Source of the DNA: an uncultured Prevotellaceae bacterium
GTDB lineage: Bacteria > Bacteroidota > Bacteroidia > Bacteroidales > Bacteroidaceae
Assembly: GCA_946413885.1 (NCBI GenBank)
Contig: CAMKMK010000139.1
Span: 1 to 6,007 of the forward strand
Direction: 5' to 3'
Length of the DNA stretch: 6,007 nt
A program made the position numbers and the translations under genes. Of this stretch, positions 1 to 6,007 are shown one piece after another. The notes under the pieces are model-generated. The model was not told the DNA's origin, ran no database searches, and saw nothing but the letters and a program-made list of their open reading frames with translations. Numbering within the stretch: the first letter of the stretch is position 1; the number at the start of each line of letters is the position of its first letter.

Positions 1-77
1 TCCAAAGTTTCTTTCTTACATCCACTAAAACTGGTTATTAAAAAGACCACTAATACAGATATTGATGTTTTCTTCAT
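1..77 (-). CDS. N-terminal fragment of a lipoprotein (runs off the left edge)
   Basis: Reading the minus strand from an ATG at 77 gives 25 complete codons that make a typical lipoprotein signal peptide. The N-terminus is MKKTS, followed by the hydrophobic stretch VLVVFLITSFS and a lipobox ending FSGC, with the lipidated cysteine at residue 20. Signal peptidase II would be expected to cut before this Cys, and the mature protein begins CKKETL. Only one acidic residue is near the Cys, so whether it carries a surface-export signal of the Bacteroidetes type (a run of acidic residues just after Cys) cannot be decided. The body of the protein lies outside the window, so its function is unknown. No TAnnTTTG promoter was found upstream on this strand. 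It is divergent from the winged-helix gene at 277. Confidence 0.75.
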   Translation of the reverse strand, partial: MKKTSISVLVVFLITSFSGCKKETL

Positions 78-130
78 TTTTTCAAATATTATTTCTAACG
101 CGAATATACACATTTATTCTCTTCATGGGA

Positions 131-144
131 TTGATTTATGTCAA
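131..144. promoter_or_regulatory. Possible FNR/CRP-family operator (TTGA-N6-TCAA)
   Basis: The 14 bases TTGATTTATGTCAA form an inverted repeat with half-sites TTGA and TCAA separated by six bases. This is the core spacing of FNR-type sites (TTGAT-N4-ATCAA), with one mismatch in the right half. It sits in the divergent spacer about 55-70 bases upstream of the lipoprotein start and about 70 bases upstream of the winged-helix gene promoter. A four-base half-site in AT-rich DNA can arise by chance, so this is a weak call. Confidence 0.2.
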
Positions 145-189
145 AAAAAGGCATTTTTCTGCTTTTCAACATGTTTTTGTTCCAATAAA

Positions 190-221
190 TTTGTCAAAAT
201 CAACAATCTGACGTACATTTG
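190..221 (+). promoter_or_regulatory. Bacteroidetes-type promoter for the winged-helix gene
   Basis: A perfect -7 element TACATTTG lies at 214-221. A -33 element TTTG lies at 190-193, separated by 20 bases, which fits the known Bacteroidetes primary sigma consensus (TTG near -33 and TAnnTTTG near -7). Transcription should begin about 5-8 bases after the -7 element, near 226-229, leaving a leader of about 50 bases before the ATG at 277. Confidence 0.7.
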
Positions 222-224
222 CAC

Positions 225-240
225 TGCTCAAACAAGAGCA
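225..240 (+). other. Small hairpin at the predicted transcript 5' end
   Basis: TGCTC at 225-229 and GAGCA at 236-240 are perfect inverted repeats around the six-base loop AAACAA. The left arm falls on the predicted start site of the promoter at 190-221, so the mRNA may begin within or just at this stem. A five-base stem is short, and its existence as RNA depends on the exact start site. Confidence 0.35.
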
Positions 241-276
241 TAAGATGTTATAGATTTTTGTAAAAGGTAAAAAGTT

Positions 277-477
277 ATGAACGAAAAAGTTGGAACATTA
301 GCAGGTGCTGTTTGGACTGCTTTGAATGAGAATGGCTCTTTAGTTTCTAAGGATTTGAAGAAGGCTGCTGGCCTGAAGTCTGACAAGGAACTTTATCTGG
401 CTATGGGTTGGTTGCTTCGTGAGGATAAGATCAACGTTGTAGAAGATGCAAAGAACATGACTTTGTCTTTGAAGTAA
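277..477 (+). CDS. Small winged helix-turn-helix domain protein (DUF2582/PF10771-like)
   Basis: The 66-residue product matches my memory of the stand-alone winged helix-turn-helix proteins of Bacteroidales (Pfam PF10771, formerly DUF2582). The pattern fits one wHTH domain: helix 1 (about residues 5-19, AGAVWTALNENG), a serine-initiated helix 2 (SKDLKKAAG, 24-32), a recognition helix 3 (SDKELYLAMGWLLRE, 35-49) and a two-strand wing (KINVVEDAKNMTLSLK, 51-66). There is no effector or dimerisation domain and no signal peptide, so it should act in the cytoplasm, presumably on nucleic acid, but targets are unknown. The length is that of the whole family, so it is not a fragment. Codon use is biased to a few codons (AAG for Lys, GCT for Ala), which suggests good expression. 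It has its own promoter and terminator, so it is probably monocistronic. Confidence 0.8.
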   Translation: MNEKVGTLAGAVWTALNENGSLVSKDLKKAAGLKSDKELYLAMGWLLREDKINVVEDAKNMTLSLK

Positions 478-505
478 GAGCATTCCTTTCAAGTAGGATA
501 TTTTG

Positions 506-544
506 CAAGAAACTTCAGATTTGTCTGAGGTTTCTTGTTTTTTT
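506..544 (+). terminator. Strong Rho-independent terminator of the winged-helix gene
   Basis: A 14-base stem pairs 506-519 with 524-537 around the loop TTTG. All pairs are Watson-Crick except one T-G wobble at 514/529. Seven T residues follow at 538-544. It lies 29 bases after the stop codon. On the minus strand the hairpin is followed by CAAAATATCC rather than a T run, so it should not act as an intrinsic terminator for fbp, which reads toward it. Confidence 0.9.
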
Positions 545-576
545 ATGAGTTGAGAGTGAAGTTTGGCGCCTTTTCC

Positions 577-2565
577 TTAACTTTTCACCTCTTTAAGTAT
601 CCCATGTTGATAAGCATAAAGAAGTTCTTTGAGTTCTTGTACTTGAGCCTGCAGTTGCTTGCCTATGTCTGTATCTCTAACTCGAATGCGACGGCCTGCC
701 ATTTCAACAATTTGGGTACTTGACTTGATATCTGTTTCTTTTTGTATTGCATCCTTGGTACTGGTGAATGGTTCGTGCTGAACGAGTTGAAAACCTCGGC
801 TATGATACACAAGTGTGTATCCTGCAATTCCTGTTTGTTTATGATAGGCTTTTGCAAATCCTCCATCGATAACCATCAATTTTCCATCTGCCTTAATAGG
901 ATTCTCACCCTCAGCTGCATGAATTGGAACATGTCCATTAATAATGTGACGAGTGTCTCCTTCGACTCCAAAAGCATCTAAGATTTGTTCGCATGTGTCA
1001 GGGTTTTCACGTAACTTGTAATAATAGCCCTTTTCTTCCTGTTGAAGTTTCTTGTCTGAGAGGAAATAGCGTTCAAAAGTTTTCATGCCACTCTTGTCGA
1101 AAAGGGGACTATCCTGACCGCACCAGAGATACCAGAAATAATCACGTGCAGCCTTACGCTCATCGACGGGTGTGTCATGCTGGAATGCTGATCGCATGAA
1201 CATGCCTATATGATGCATCAAGTCTCGCCCTGAATAGCCTTTCCCATTTAATGTCACCATTTTCAGCGACCCATCTTCGTTGAGTGGAATGCTGGCATGA
1301 AAGAGTAAGTTGCCGTTAGAAATGTTATACATACATCCATGTTGGAAGAGGCATTTGATATGCTTTCGAAGTTTATCTGAAATACGGAAGCTATGATGGA
1401 GTTTATTTACCAAATCCTCCTCAGCATGAGTCAATCGATAAGGATCTTCATAATCAACAGTAGGGAACATCTTGTCGAGCAGCTCATACTCTTTGCCATC
1501 CAGCACATAAATACCTCTTTGGAAATCGATGTGTTCAAGTGTTCCTGTTTCATGCATGTTCCATTCAGGATGTTTCATGCGCATTTGATATTCCAGCTTG
1601 AATTGAATGATGCTGATGGCTTTGTGCATTTGGGCTATCAAGCGGAGATCTTTCTTGCGAGGAGCTTTTTCAGAAGGCATCACGATGGGTTCGAAACGTA
1701 GACAAGGATCATCAGAATACTTCTCGATAGCAAAAGTGGCCAATGGAAGTAAATTGATACCATAACCATCCTCTAACGTGGCCATGTTGGCAAAGCGAAG
1801 TGACAATCGAAGTACATTGGCTATGCAGCAATCATTGCCTGCTGCCGCTCCCATCCAAAGTGCATCATGATTGCCCCATTCAATGTCAAAATTATCGCGT
1901 GTGAGCAGATAATCCATGATGATGTGAGCGCCAGGTCCTCTATCGAAGATATCGCCAAGAATGTGTAGCTGATCGATGCTGAGACGCTGAATTACATTAC
2001 TGATGGCAATGATGAAGTTTTGACTTTGGCCCGTCTGAATGATGCTTTCGATAATGCGTTTGAAGTATGCCTCTTTGTTTCCGTCCTCAGGATTCTCGTG
2101 CATAAGTTCTTCGATAATGTAGGCAAACTGACGGGGTAGGGCCTTGCGAACCTTACTTCGAGTATATTTGCTGCTTACTGATCGACAAACTTGTATAAGC
2201 TGATAAAGCGTTTGACTATAAAACTCGTTCAAGTCTTGCTCTTGAGTCTCCTTCATTTCCAGTTTTTGTTCTGGATAGTATATGAGCGTACAAAGTTCTG
2301 CAATTTCTTTCTTCGTCAATATCTCGCCAAAAAGATCGTTCACCTTACGCTTGATGTTCCCACTTGCATTGCGAAGTATATGCAGGAAAGCTTCATTCTC
2401 TCCATGCACATCAGCGACGAAATGTTCAGTACCTTTTGGCAGGTTCATGATGGCTTCAAGATTGATTATCTCAGTACTGGCACTTTCAGCATTGGGAAAA
2501 GTCTGAGAAAGCAATTCCAGGAGTCTCATGTCCTTTTCAATATCTTGAGTAGAAGGAGTCAACAT
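577..2565 (-). CDS. fbp: Fructose-1,6-bisphosphatase, class III
   Basis: The 662-residue product is a complete class III fructose-1,6-bisphosphatase (EC 3.1.3.11), the type found in Firmicutes such as Bacillus subtilis (about 670 residues) and in Bacteroidetes. It hydrolyses fructose 1,6-bisphosphate to fructose 6-phosphate in cytoplasmic gluconeogenesis. The metallophosphoesterase metal-binding motifs are intact: ADVHGE (D52, H54), LGDIFDRG (G204, D205, D208, R209), WGNHD (N232, H233, D234), LFHASIP (H423) and NGHVPIHAAEG (H544). The long insertion between GNHD and the later histidines, rich in charged helices, is normal for this class. The start is the ATG at 2565, about 20 bases downstream of the predicted transcription start; there is no strong Shine-Dalgarno site, as usual in this phylum. 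It is divergent from the barrel gene and convergent with the winged-helix gene, and appears to be transcribed alone. No key residue is missing. Confidence 0.97.
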   Translation of the reverse strand: MLTPSTQDIEKDMRLLELLSQTFPNAESASTEIINLEAIMNLPKGTEHFVADVHGENEAFLHILRNASGNIKRKVNDLFGEILTKKEIAELCTLIYYPEQKLEMKETQEQDLNEFYSQTLYQLIQVCRSVSSKYTRSKVRKALPRQFAYIIEELMHENPEDGNKEAYFKRIIESIIQTGQSQNFIIAISNVIQRLSIDQLHILGDIFDRGPGAHIIMDYLLTRDNFDIEWGNHDALWMGAAAGNDCCIANVLRLSLRFANMATLEDGYGINLLPLATFAIEKYSDDPCLRFEPIVMPSEKAPRKKDLRLIAQMHKAISIIQFKLEYQMRMKHPEWNMHETGTLEHIDFQRGIYVLDGKEYELLDKMFPTVDYEDPYRLTHAEEDLVNKLHHSFRISDKLRKHIKCLFQHGCMYNISNGNLLFHASIPLNEDGSLKMVTLNGKGYSGRDLMHHIGMFMRSAFQHDTPVDERKAARDYFWYLWCGQDSPLFDKSGMKTFERYFLSDKKLQQEEKGYYYKLRENPDTCEQILDAFGVEGDTRHIINGHVPIHAAEGENPIKADGKLMVIDGGFAKAYHKQTGIAGYTLVYHSRGFQLVQHEPFTSTKDAIQKETDIKSSTQIVEMAGRRIRVRDTDIGKQLQAQVQELKELLYAYQHGILKEVKS

Positions 2566-2590
2566 AGTATTTCTTGATTGTTTTGTACCA

Positions 2591-2621
2591 CAAATTTAGT
2601 CATAAAATAACTTTTCTGCAA
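2591..2621 (-). promoter_or_regulatory. Bacteroidetes-type promoter for fbp
   Basis: On the minus strand a perfect -7 element TAAATTTG lies at 2598-2591, with a TTG at 2621-2619 giving a 20-base spacer, the expected Bacteroidetes arrangement. Transcription should start near 2583-2586, giving a leader of roughly 20 bases before the fbp ATG at 2565. Confidence 0.7.
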
Positions 2622-2649
2622 GGAATACGGACTTTTTTATGTAACTTTG
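2619..2649 (+). promoter_or_regulatory. Bacteroidetes-type promoter for the outer membrane protein gene
   Basis: A perfect -7 element TAACTTTG lies at 2642-2649. The expected -33 position (about 2619-2622) has no TTG on the plus strand; the nearest T-rich match, TTTTCTG at 2612-2618, is a little too far. The -7 element ends only five bases before the GTG start codon at 2655, so the predicted start site (about 2651-2657) coincides with the start codon and the mRNA would be leaderless or nearly so. Confidence 0.6.
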
Positions 2650-2654
2650 CACTT

Positions 2655-3821
2655 GTGAAACGCTTTTGGCTATCTCTTTTTCTGATTGTTTCGATGAGCA
2701 GCAACGCTCAAACGGATACTCTCAGCATAGATACAACCACCACTCAGCGGAGTGGGGTTATGCAGCCTGTCTACTGGATACTTGATTATCTAAGCAATAC
2801 AAATAAGCCTAAGGACAAAGCCTTTGACGGGAGTTTAGTGTTTGGTCCTTCGTATAATAACACTTCTTCTTTTGGCTTAGGAGGAGCTTATTCAGGAATC
2901 TACAAGTGGGATCCAACGGATTCTTTGCTGATGGCGAGCAACGTATCGCTTTTTTTCAATGCTACGATCAAGGGATTTTTCCAGGTAGGTCTTCGAGGAA
3001 ACAATTTTATGCCTCAAGATAAGCAACGATGGAATTACAAGTTGACCCTTCAGTATCTTCCTACGGATTTCTGGGGAATTGGTTATGAGGTCGCTAATCT
3101 GAATGAGAACAAGGGAAGATATAACGAGCTGAAGATCCATTTCAAATTTGATTATCTCTTCCGCATCGCCAGAAACCTGTATTTTGGCCCTATGATAGAC
3201 CTCAATCATAGTCACAACTATCATTTTGATTCAAGTGAAACGCTTAGTCGAATAAACGGACAGGATAAGACCATTTTCTCCGCTGGAGGAGGTGCCATTC
3301 TGCAATATGACAGTCGTGACTTCATCTTGAATGCCTATCGAGGCAATTTCATCAGGTTGGAGCAACTTTTCTTCCCCAAGTTTCTCAACACGTATTACTT
3401 CAATCGTACTGAGATGACCTATGATGCATATCGTCAGGTTTGGAAACGTTGTATTCTTGCGTTGGATTTGCATAGTCAATTGAATTATGGTGGCGATGTC
3501 CCATGGACCATGCTGGCACTGGTGGGTGATGAAAGTTGTCGCATGCGAGGATATTACGAAGGTCGTTACAGAGACAGGAACATTATTGAAGGTCAGCTTG
3601 AGTTACGCCAGAGCTTACCTTATAGATTAGGTGTTGTTCTCTTTGTGGGATGTGCAAACAGTTTCCACGATTTCGATTCCATTACGTGGCGACATACATT
3701 GCCTAACTATGGAGTGGGATTTCGTTGGGAGTTCAAGCCCAGGGTGAATTTCCGTATTGATGTTGGTATGACCAATAAGTATAAACCTGGAGTCTGCGTG
3801 AACATGAATGAGGCATTCTAA
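2655..3821 (+). CDS. Outer membrane beta-barrel of the Omp85/BamA-TamA superfamily, no POTRA domains
   Basis: I choose the GTG at 2655 as start, giving 388 residues. It places a clean signal peptide at the N-terminus (KRF, hydrophobic WLSLFLIVSM, cleavage after SSNA at residue 18, mature start QTDT). The open frame extends upstream to a TTG at 2574, but that part lies within the divergent promoter region. The mature protein is rich in alternating aromatic/polar strands. Omp85 hallmarks are visible: YDSRD followed by a conserved-spacing NAYRG (about 218-230), which resembles the YDTRDNPFNPTRG element; MRGYYEGRYRDRN (about 297-309), the RGF/RGY loop-6 motif; and a C-terminal strand ending GVCVNMNEAF, with the terminal Phe expected for BAM-dependent insertion. 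There is no room for POTRA domains, so it is a barrel-only member (surface antigen D15-type, PF01103 C-terminal part), as is common in Bacteroidales. Its role is unknown. It probably heads a transcript with the next two genes. Confidence 0.82.
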   Translation: MKRFWLSLFLIVSMSSNAQTDTLSIDTTTTQRSGVMQPVYWILDYLSNTNKPKDKAFDGSLVFGPSYNNTSSFGLGGAYSGIYKWDPTDSLLMASNVSLFFNATIKGFFQVGLRGNNFMPQDKQRWNYKLTLQYLPTDFWGIGYEVANLNENKGRYNELKIHFKFDYLFRIARNLYFGPMIDLNHSHNYHFDSSETLSRINGQDKTIFSAGGGAILQYDSRDFILNAYRGNFIRLEQLFFPKFLNTYYFNRTEMTYDAYRQVWKRCILALDLHSQLNYGGDVPWTMLALVGDESCRMRGYYEGRYRDRNIIEGQLELRQSLPYRLGVVLFVGCANSFHDFDSITWRHTLPNYGVGFRWEFKPRVNFRIDVGMTNKYKPGVCVNMNEAF

Positions 3822-3890
3822 GTTTCACGAGACAATTATAAAAGGATGAATAAATATCAAAGTTGTGACAAAATAATGTATTCAGAACTT

Positions 3891-4841
3891 ATGAAGAAAG
3901 TATTTTTATCAGTATTGCTTGGATTGGTTTCCATGAATTCCGTTGCTGAGGAAGAACTTATCAAGTTTGGAGACTTTGATTCATGGATTACACGTAGCAT
4001 CAAGGAGTCCGTATTAGTGGGTGGAAACACCCAAACTCTTTATGAGATAGGTCCCAAGGGCACTTTCGACGGGGCTCGTGCTTTCACCAATCAGGGTGGA
4101 TGCCCTTGGGCAAACAGTAACGTTTATGCCAAAGTGGCTGGTGTGGTGAAGACCAACGTTTCTGTCTATCCTGAGGCTCATGGAGCAGGCAAGTGTGTGA
4201 AACTTTATACCCATATCGTGAAATGCAAGGCTATTGGTATCGTGAATATCAGCGTCTTGGCTGCTGGCTCTATCTATCTGGGGACCATGCTCGAACCAAT
4301 TACCAGCAGTTCCAATCCCATGTCGAAGATCAACGTGGGAATACCTTTCACCAAACGTCCCAAAGCGATAAAGTTGGACTATAATTATAAAGGTACAGGC
4401 GAGAAGCAACGCATTCGCGAGACTGGTTTTTCCAAGAGGAGAGTTGTGGAAGGAGCCGATATGGGTGAAATGGTTTGCCTTCTGCAGAAACGTTGGGAGG
4501 ATGAAGAGGGCAATATTCATGCCCTGCGTATAGGCACTCAGAGATTCCGTTTCAGCAAAGACACCAATGGATGGGTCGAGGGAAAAGAGTTTCAGATTCA
4601 TTATGGCGACATCACAAACGAATCTTGGTACAAGGATTGGATGGGTTTGGTTACTGGCGAACGTTCATATTATGGGCTTAATTCCAAAGGTAAGAACGTG
4701 AAGATCATCGAGGAAGGTTGGGCAGATCCTAACGAGACTCCTACTCATTTGATCGTGAAGTTTGATAGCAGTTATGGTGGCGCCTACATTGGCTCTGAAG
4801 GTAACACTCTGATGATTGATAATGTGAAACTTGTTTATTGA
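3891..4841 (+). CDS. Exported PCMD-domain protein (putative carbohydrate-related)
   Basis: The 316-residue product from the ATG at 3891 starts with a signal peptide (MKKVFLSVLLGLVSMNSVA, cut after Ala19 before EEE). In-frame ATGs at 3846 and 3876 would add up to 15 polar residues in front of the signal and are less likely. The body resembles the PCMD domain (PF13201, named a putative carbohydrate metabolism domain), a beta-sandwich found mainly in Bacteroidetes: SNVYAKVAG, then a strand region with AAGSIYLGTM, the IPFTKRPKAIKLDYNYKG block (about 151-168) and a C-terminal HLIVKFDSSYGG ... GNTLMIDNVKLVY (286-316) that closes the fold. There is no lipobox, so it should be soluble in the periplasm or secreted. 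No catalytic residue set can be named; carbohydrate binding is inferred only from the family. It starts 69 bases after the barrel gene and ends 13 bases before nspC, with no intervening promoter or terminator seen. Confidence 0.72.
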   Translation: MKKVFLSVLLGLVSMNSVAEEELIKFGDFDSWITRSIKESVLVGGNTQTLYEIGPKGTFDGARAFTNQGGCPWANSNVYAKVAGVVKTNVSVYPEAHGAGKCVKLYTHIVKCKAIGIVNISVLAAGSIYLGTMLEPITSSSNPMSKINVGIPFTKRPKAIKLDYNYKGTGEKQRIRETGFSKRRVVEGADMGEMVCLLQKRWEDEEGNIHALRIGTQRFRFSKDTNGWVEGKEFQIHYGDITNESWYKDWMGLVTGERSYYGLNSKGKNVKIIEEGWADPNETPTHLIVKFDSSYGGAYIGSEGNTLMIDNVKLVY

Positions 4842-4854
4842 CAAGATACAAGTC

Positions 4855-6003
4855 ATGAGGACTCCTTATTATCTGATAGAAGAGGATTTGTTGCGTCGCA
4901 ATCTCTCACTTATTGAGAGAATTGCAAAGGAAAGCAAGGTGGAGATAATCCTTGCTTTCAAGGCTTTTGCTCTCTGGAAAACCTTTCCAGTATTTCGCGG
5001 GTTCATTCGCCACACGACAGCCAGTTCTCTCTATGAAGCCCGCTTGGCACGTGAGGAATTTGGCTCGTTGGCCCATACCTACAGCCCAGCTTATACGGAA
5101 GAAGAGTTCTCTACGATTCTGGATTGTAGTGGTCACATTACCTTCAATTCCTTGTCTCAATATCGCCGTTTCTACCCCTATGTCCAAACCTACGAAGAGC
5201 ATACAGTCAGTTGCGGCATTCGTGTCAATCCAGAATATTCTGAGATAGAGACGGAAATCTATAATCCCTGTGCTCCAGGCACACGCTTTGGAGTTACTGC
5301 AGATCAGCTGCCAGGTCATTTGCCTGGAGGCATCGAGGGCTTTCATTGTCACAATCATTGCGAGAGTGGCCCTGAGGCGCTGGAGCATACTTTAGAGCAT
5401 CTTGAGGAAAAGTTCTCACGTTGGTTCCACGAAATCAAGTGGCTAAATCTGGGGGGTGGACATTTAATGACCAGAAGTGATTACAATACGGACCATTTGG
5501 TGAGAATCCTGAAAGGGTTGCATGAAAGGTATCCTTGGCTTCGCATCATCTTGGAGCCAGGAAGCGCATTTGCTTGGCAAACGGGTCCTTTGGTCAGTAG
5601 TGTGGTCGATATTGTTGAGAATCAGGGTATTAGGACAGCTATCCTGAACGTATCTTTCACGTGTCACATGCCTGACTGTCTCGAGATGCCTTATTGGCCG
5701 GATGTGCGTGGAGCTGAGACTTTGCCTGAGGATTACATCAAGGATGCCTCGAGGGATGAGCACGTTTATCGTTTGGGTGGAAACAGCTGTTTGAGTGGAG
5801 ATTACATGTCGTGCTGGAAGTTTGATCATGAATTACAGGTTGGCGAGGAAATCATCTTCGAGGACATGATTCACTACACAACCGTCAAGACCTGCATGTT
5901 CAATGGTATCCAGCATCCAGCTATCTGCATGAAGCACCTGGATGGAAGCATCGAAGTGCTGCGAGAGTTCCAATATTCGGATTATCGCGACAGGATGGAT
6001 TGA
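4855..6003 (+). CDS. nspC: Carboxynorspermidine/carboxyspermidine decarboxylase
   Basis: The 382-residue product is a PLP-dependent fold type III decarboxylase (EC 4.1.1.96) that removes CO2 from carboxyspermidine or carboxynorspermidine, the last step of the alternative spermidine route. The partner dehydrogenase is not in the window. Visible features, numbered from the ATG at 4855: the PLP lysine in ILAFKAFALW (K36); GFHCHNHCESG (about 162-172); the PLP-phosphate glycine loop LNLGGGH (198-203); LEPGSAF (233-239); MPDCLEMPYWPDVRGA (272-287); the acid/base cysteine and aspartate in GGNSCLSGD (C312, D316); and MIHYTTVKTCMFNG with Tyr341. Length is normal and all key residues are present. I prefer this ATG over an in-frame TTG at 4831 that would overlap the preceding gene. 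The 13-base gap and absent Shine-Dalgarno suggest co-transcription with, and possibly translational coupling to, the PCMD gene. Confidence 0.95.
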   Translation: MRTPYYLIEEDLLRRNLSLIERIAKESKVEIILAFKAFALWKTFPVFRGFIRHTTASSLYEARLAREEFGSLAHTYSPAYTEEEFSTILDCSGHITFNSLSQYRRFYPYVQTYEEHTVSCGIRVNPEYSEIETEIYNPCAPGTRFGVTADQLPGHLPGGIEGFHCHNHCESGPEALEHTLEHLEEKFSRWFHEIKWLNLGGGHLMTRSDYNTDHLVRILKGLHERYPWLRIILEPGSAFAWQTGPLVSSVVDIVENQGIRTAILNVSFTCHMPDCLEMPYWPDVRGAETLPEDYIKDASRDEHVYRLGGNSCLSGDYMSCWKFDHELQVGEEIIFEDMIHYTTVKTCMFNGIQHPAICMKHLDGSIEVLREFQYSDYRDRMD

Positions 6004-6007
6004 TTTT

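Noticed and set aside
251..260. TAGATTTTTG as a second promoter element before the winged-helix gene
   Set aside because: The spacing between TA and TTTG is two bases too long for TAnnTTTG, and a better element with a -33 box lies upstream.
2191..2577. 128-codon plus-strand open frame antisense to the start of fbp
   Set aside because: It covers the fbp N-terminus with the essential DVH motif; the translated product shows no domain and no plausible initiation signal.
2574..2654. N-terminal extension of the outer membrane protein to a TTG at 2574
   Set aside because: The extension would precede the signal peptide by 27 residues and covers the divergent promoter region; the predicted transcript begins downstream of it.
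4014..4601. 195-codon open frame on the minus strand inside the PCMD gene
   Set aside because: It is wholly antisense to a gene with signal peptide and family motifs, has no recognisable domain, and its composition is that of a reversed coding frame.
4831..4854. TTG start for nspC overlapping the PCMD gene by 11 bases
   Set aside because: The ATG at 4855 directly precedes the conserved RTPYYLIEEDLL start of the family; the eight extra residues have no support.
4906..5388. 160-codon minus-strand open frame inside nspC
   Set aside because: nspC motifs span the same region, and the reverse frame has no recognisable domain or promoter.
1..6007. Mobile element, CRISPR array, tRNA/rRNA or riboswitch
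   Set aside because: No transposase or integrase frame, no regularly spaced repeats, no tRNA cloverleaf and no recognised riboswitch sequence was seen; the only leaders are 0-50 bases long.

Overview
The window looks like chromosomal DNA of a Bacteroidales bacterium, most likely Prevotellaceae or a close relative. The evidence is a class III fructose-1,6-bisphosphatase, a PCMD-type exported protein, a 66-residue winged-helix protein of the kind common in this order, carboxynorspermidine decarboxylase (the Bacteroidales spermidine route), moderate GC, absence of clear Shine-Dalgarno sites, and three good matches to the Bacteroidetes -7 element TAnnTTTG. The genus is an inference; no rRNA or tRNA is present to fix it.

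Layout from left to right. Positions 1-77 (minus) hold the first 25 codons of a lipoprotein that runs off the window. A 199-base divergent spacer carries a promoter and a start-site hairpin for the next gene. Positions 277-477 (plus) encode a small winged helix-turn-helix protein, followed by a textbook intrinsic terminator at 506-544. Converging on it from the right is fbp (577-2565, minus), a complete class III fructose-1,6-bisphosphatase. A 89-base spacer (2566-2654) separates fbp from a rightward cluster and holds two divergent promoters whose -33 regions fall at the same place. The rightward cluster is a pore-forming-type outer membrane beta-barrel of the Omp85/BamA superfamily without POTRA domains (2655-3821), an exported PCMD-domain protein (3891-4841) and nspC (4855-6003), with gaps of 69 and 13 bases and no visible terminator or promoter between them, so they are probably one transcript.

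How the genes may work together. fbp is a central-metabolism gene with its own promoter. The barrel and the PCMD protein are both cell-envelope proteins and could act together at the surface, but nothing in the sequence proves it. nspC is cytoplasmic polyamine synthesis and its link to the two envelope genes may be only positional. I see no insertion sequence, phage gene, CRISPR array, RNA gene or defence system. The most interesting local feature is the promoter of the barrel gene, which predicts a leaderless or nearly leaderless mRNA starting at a GTG codon. No wholly new biological system is evident.
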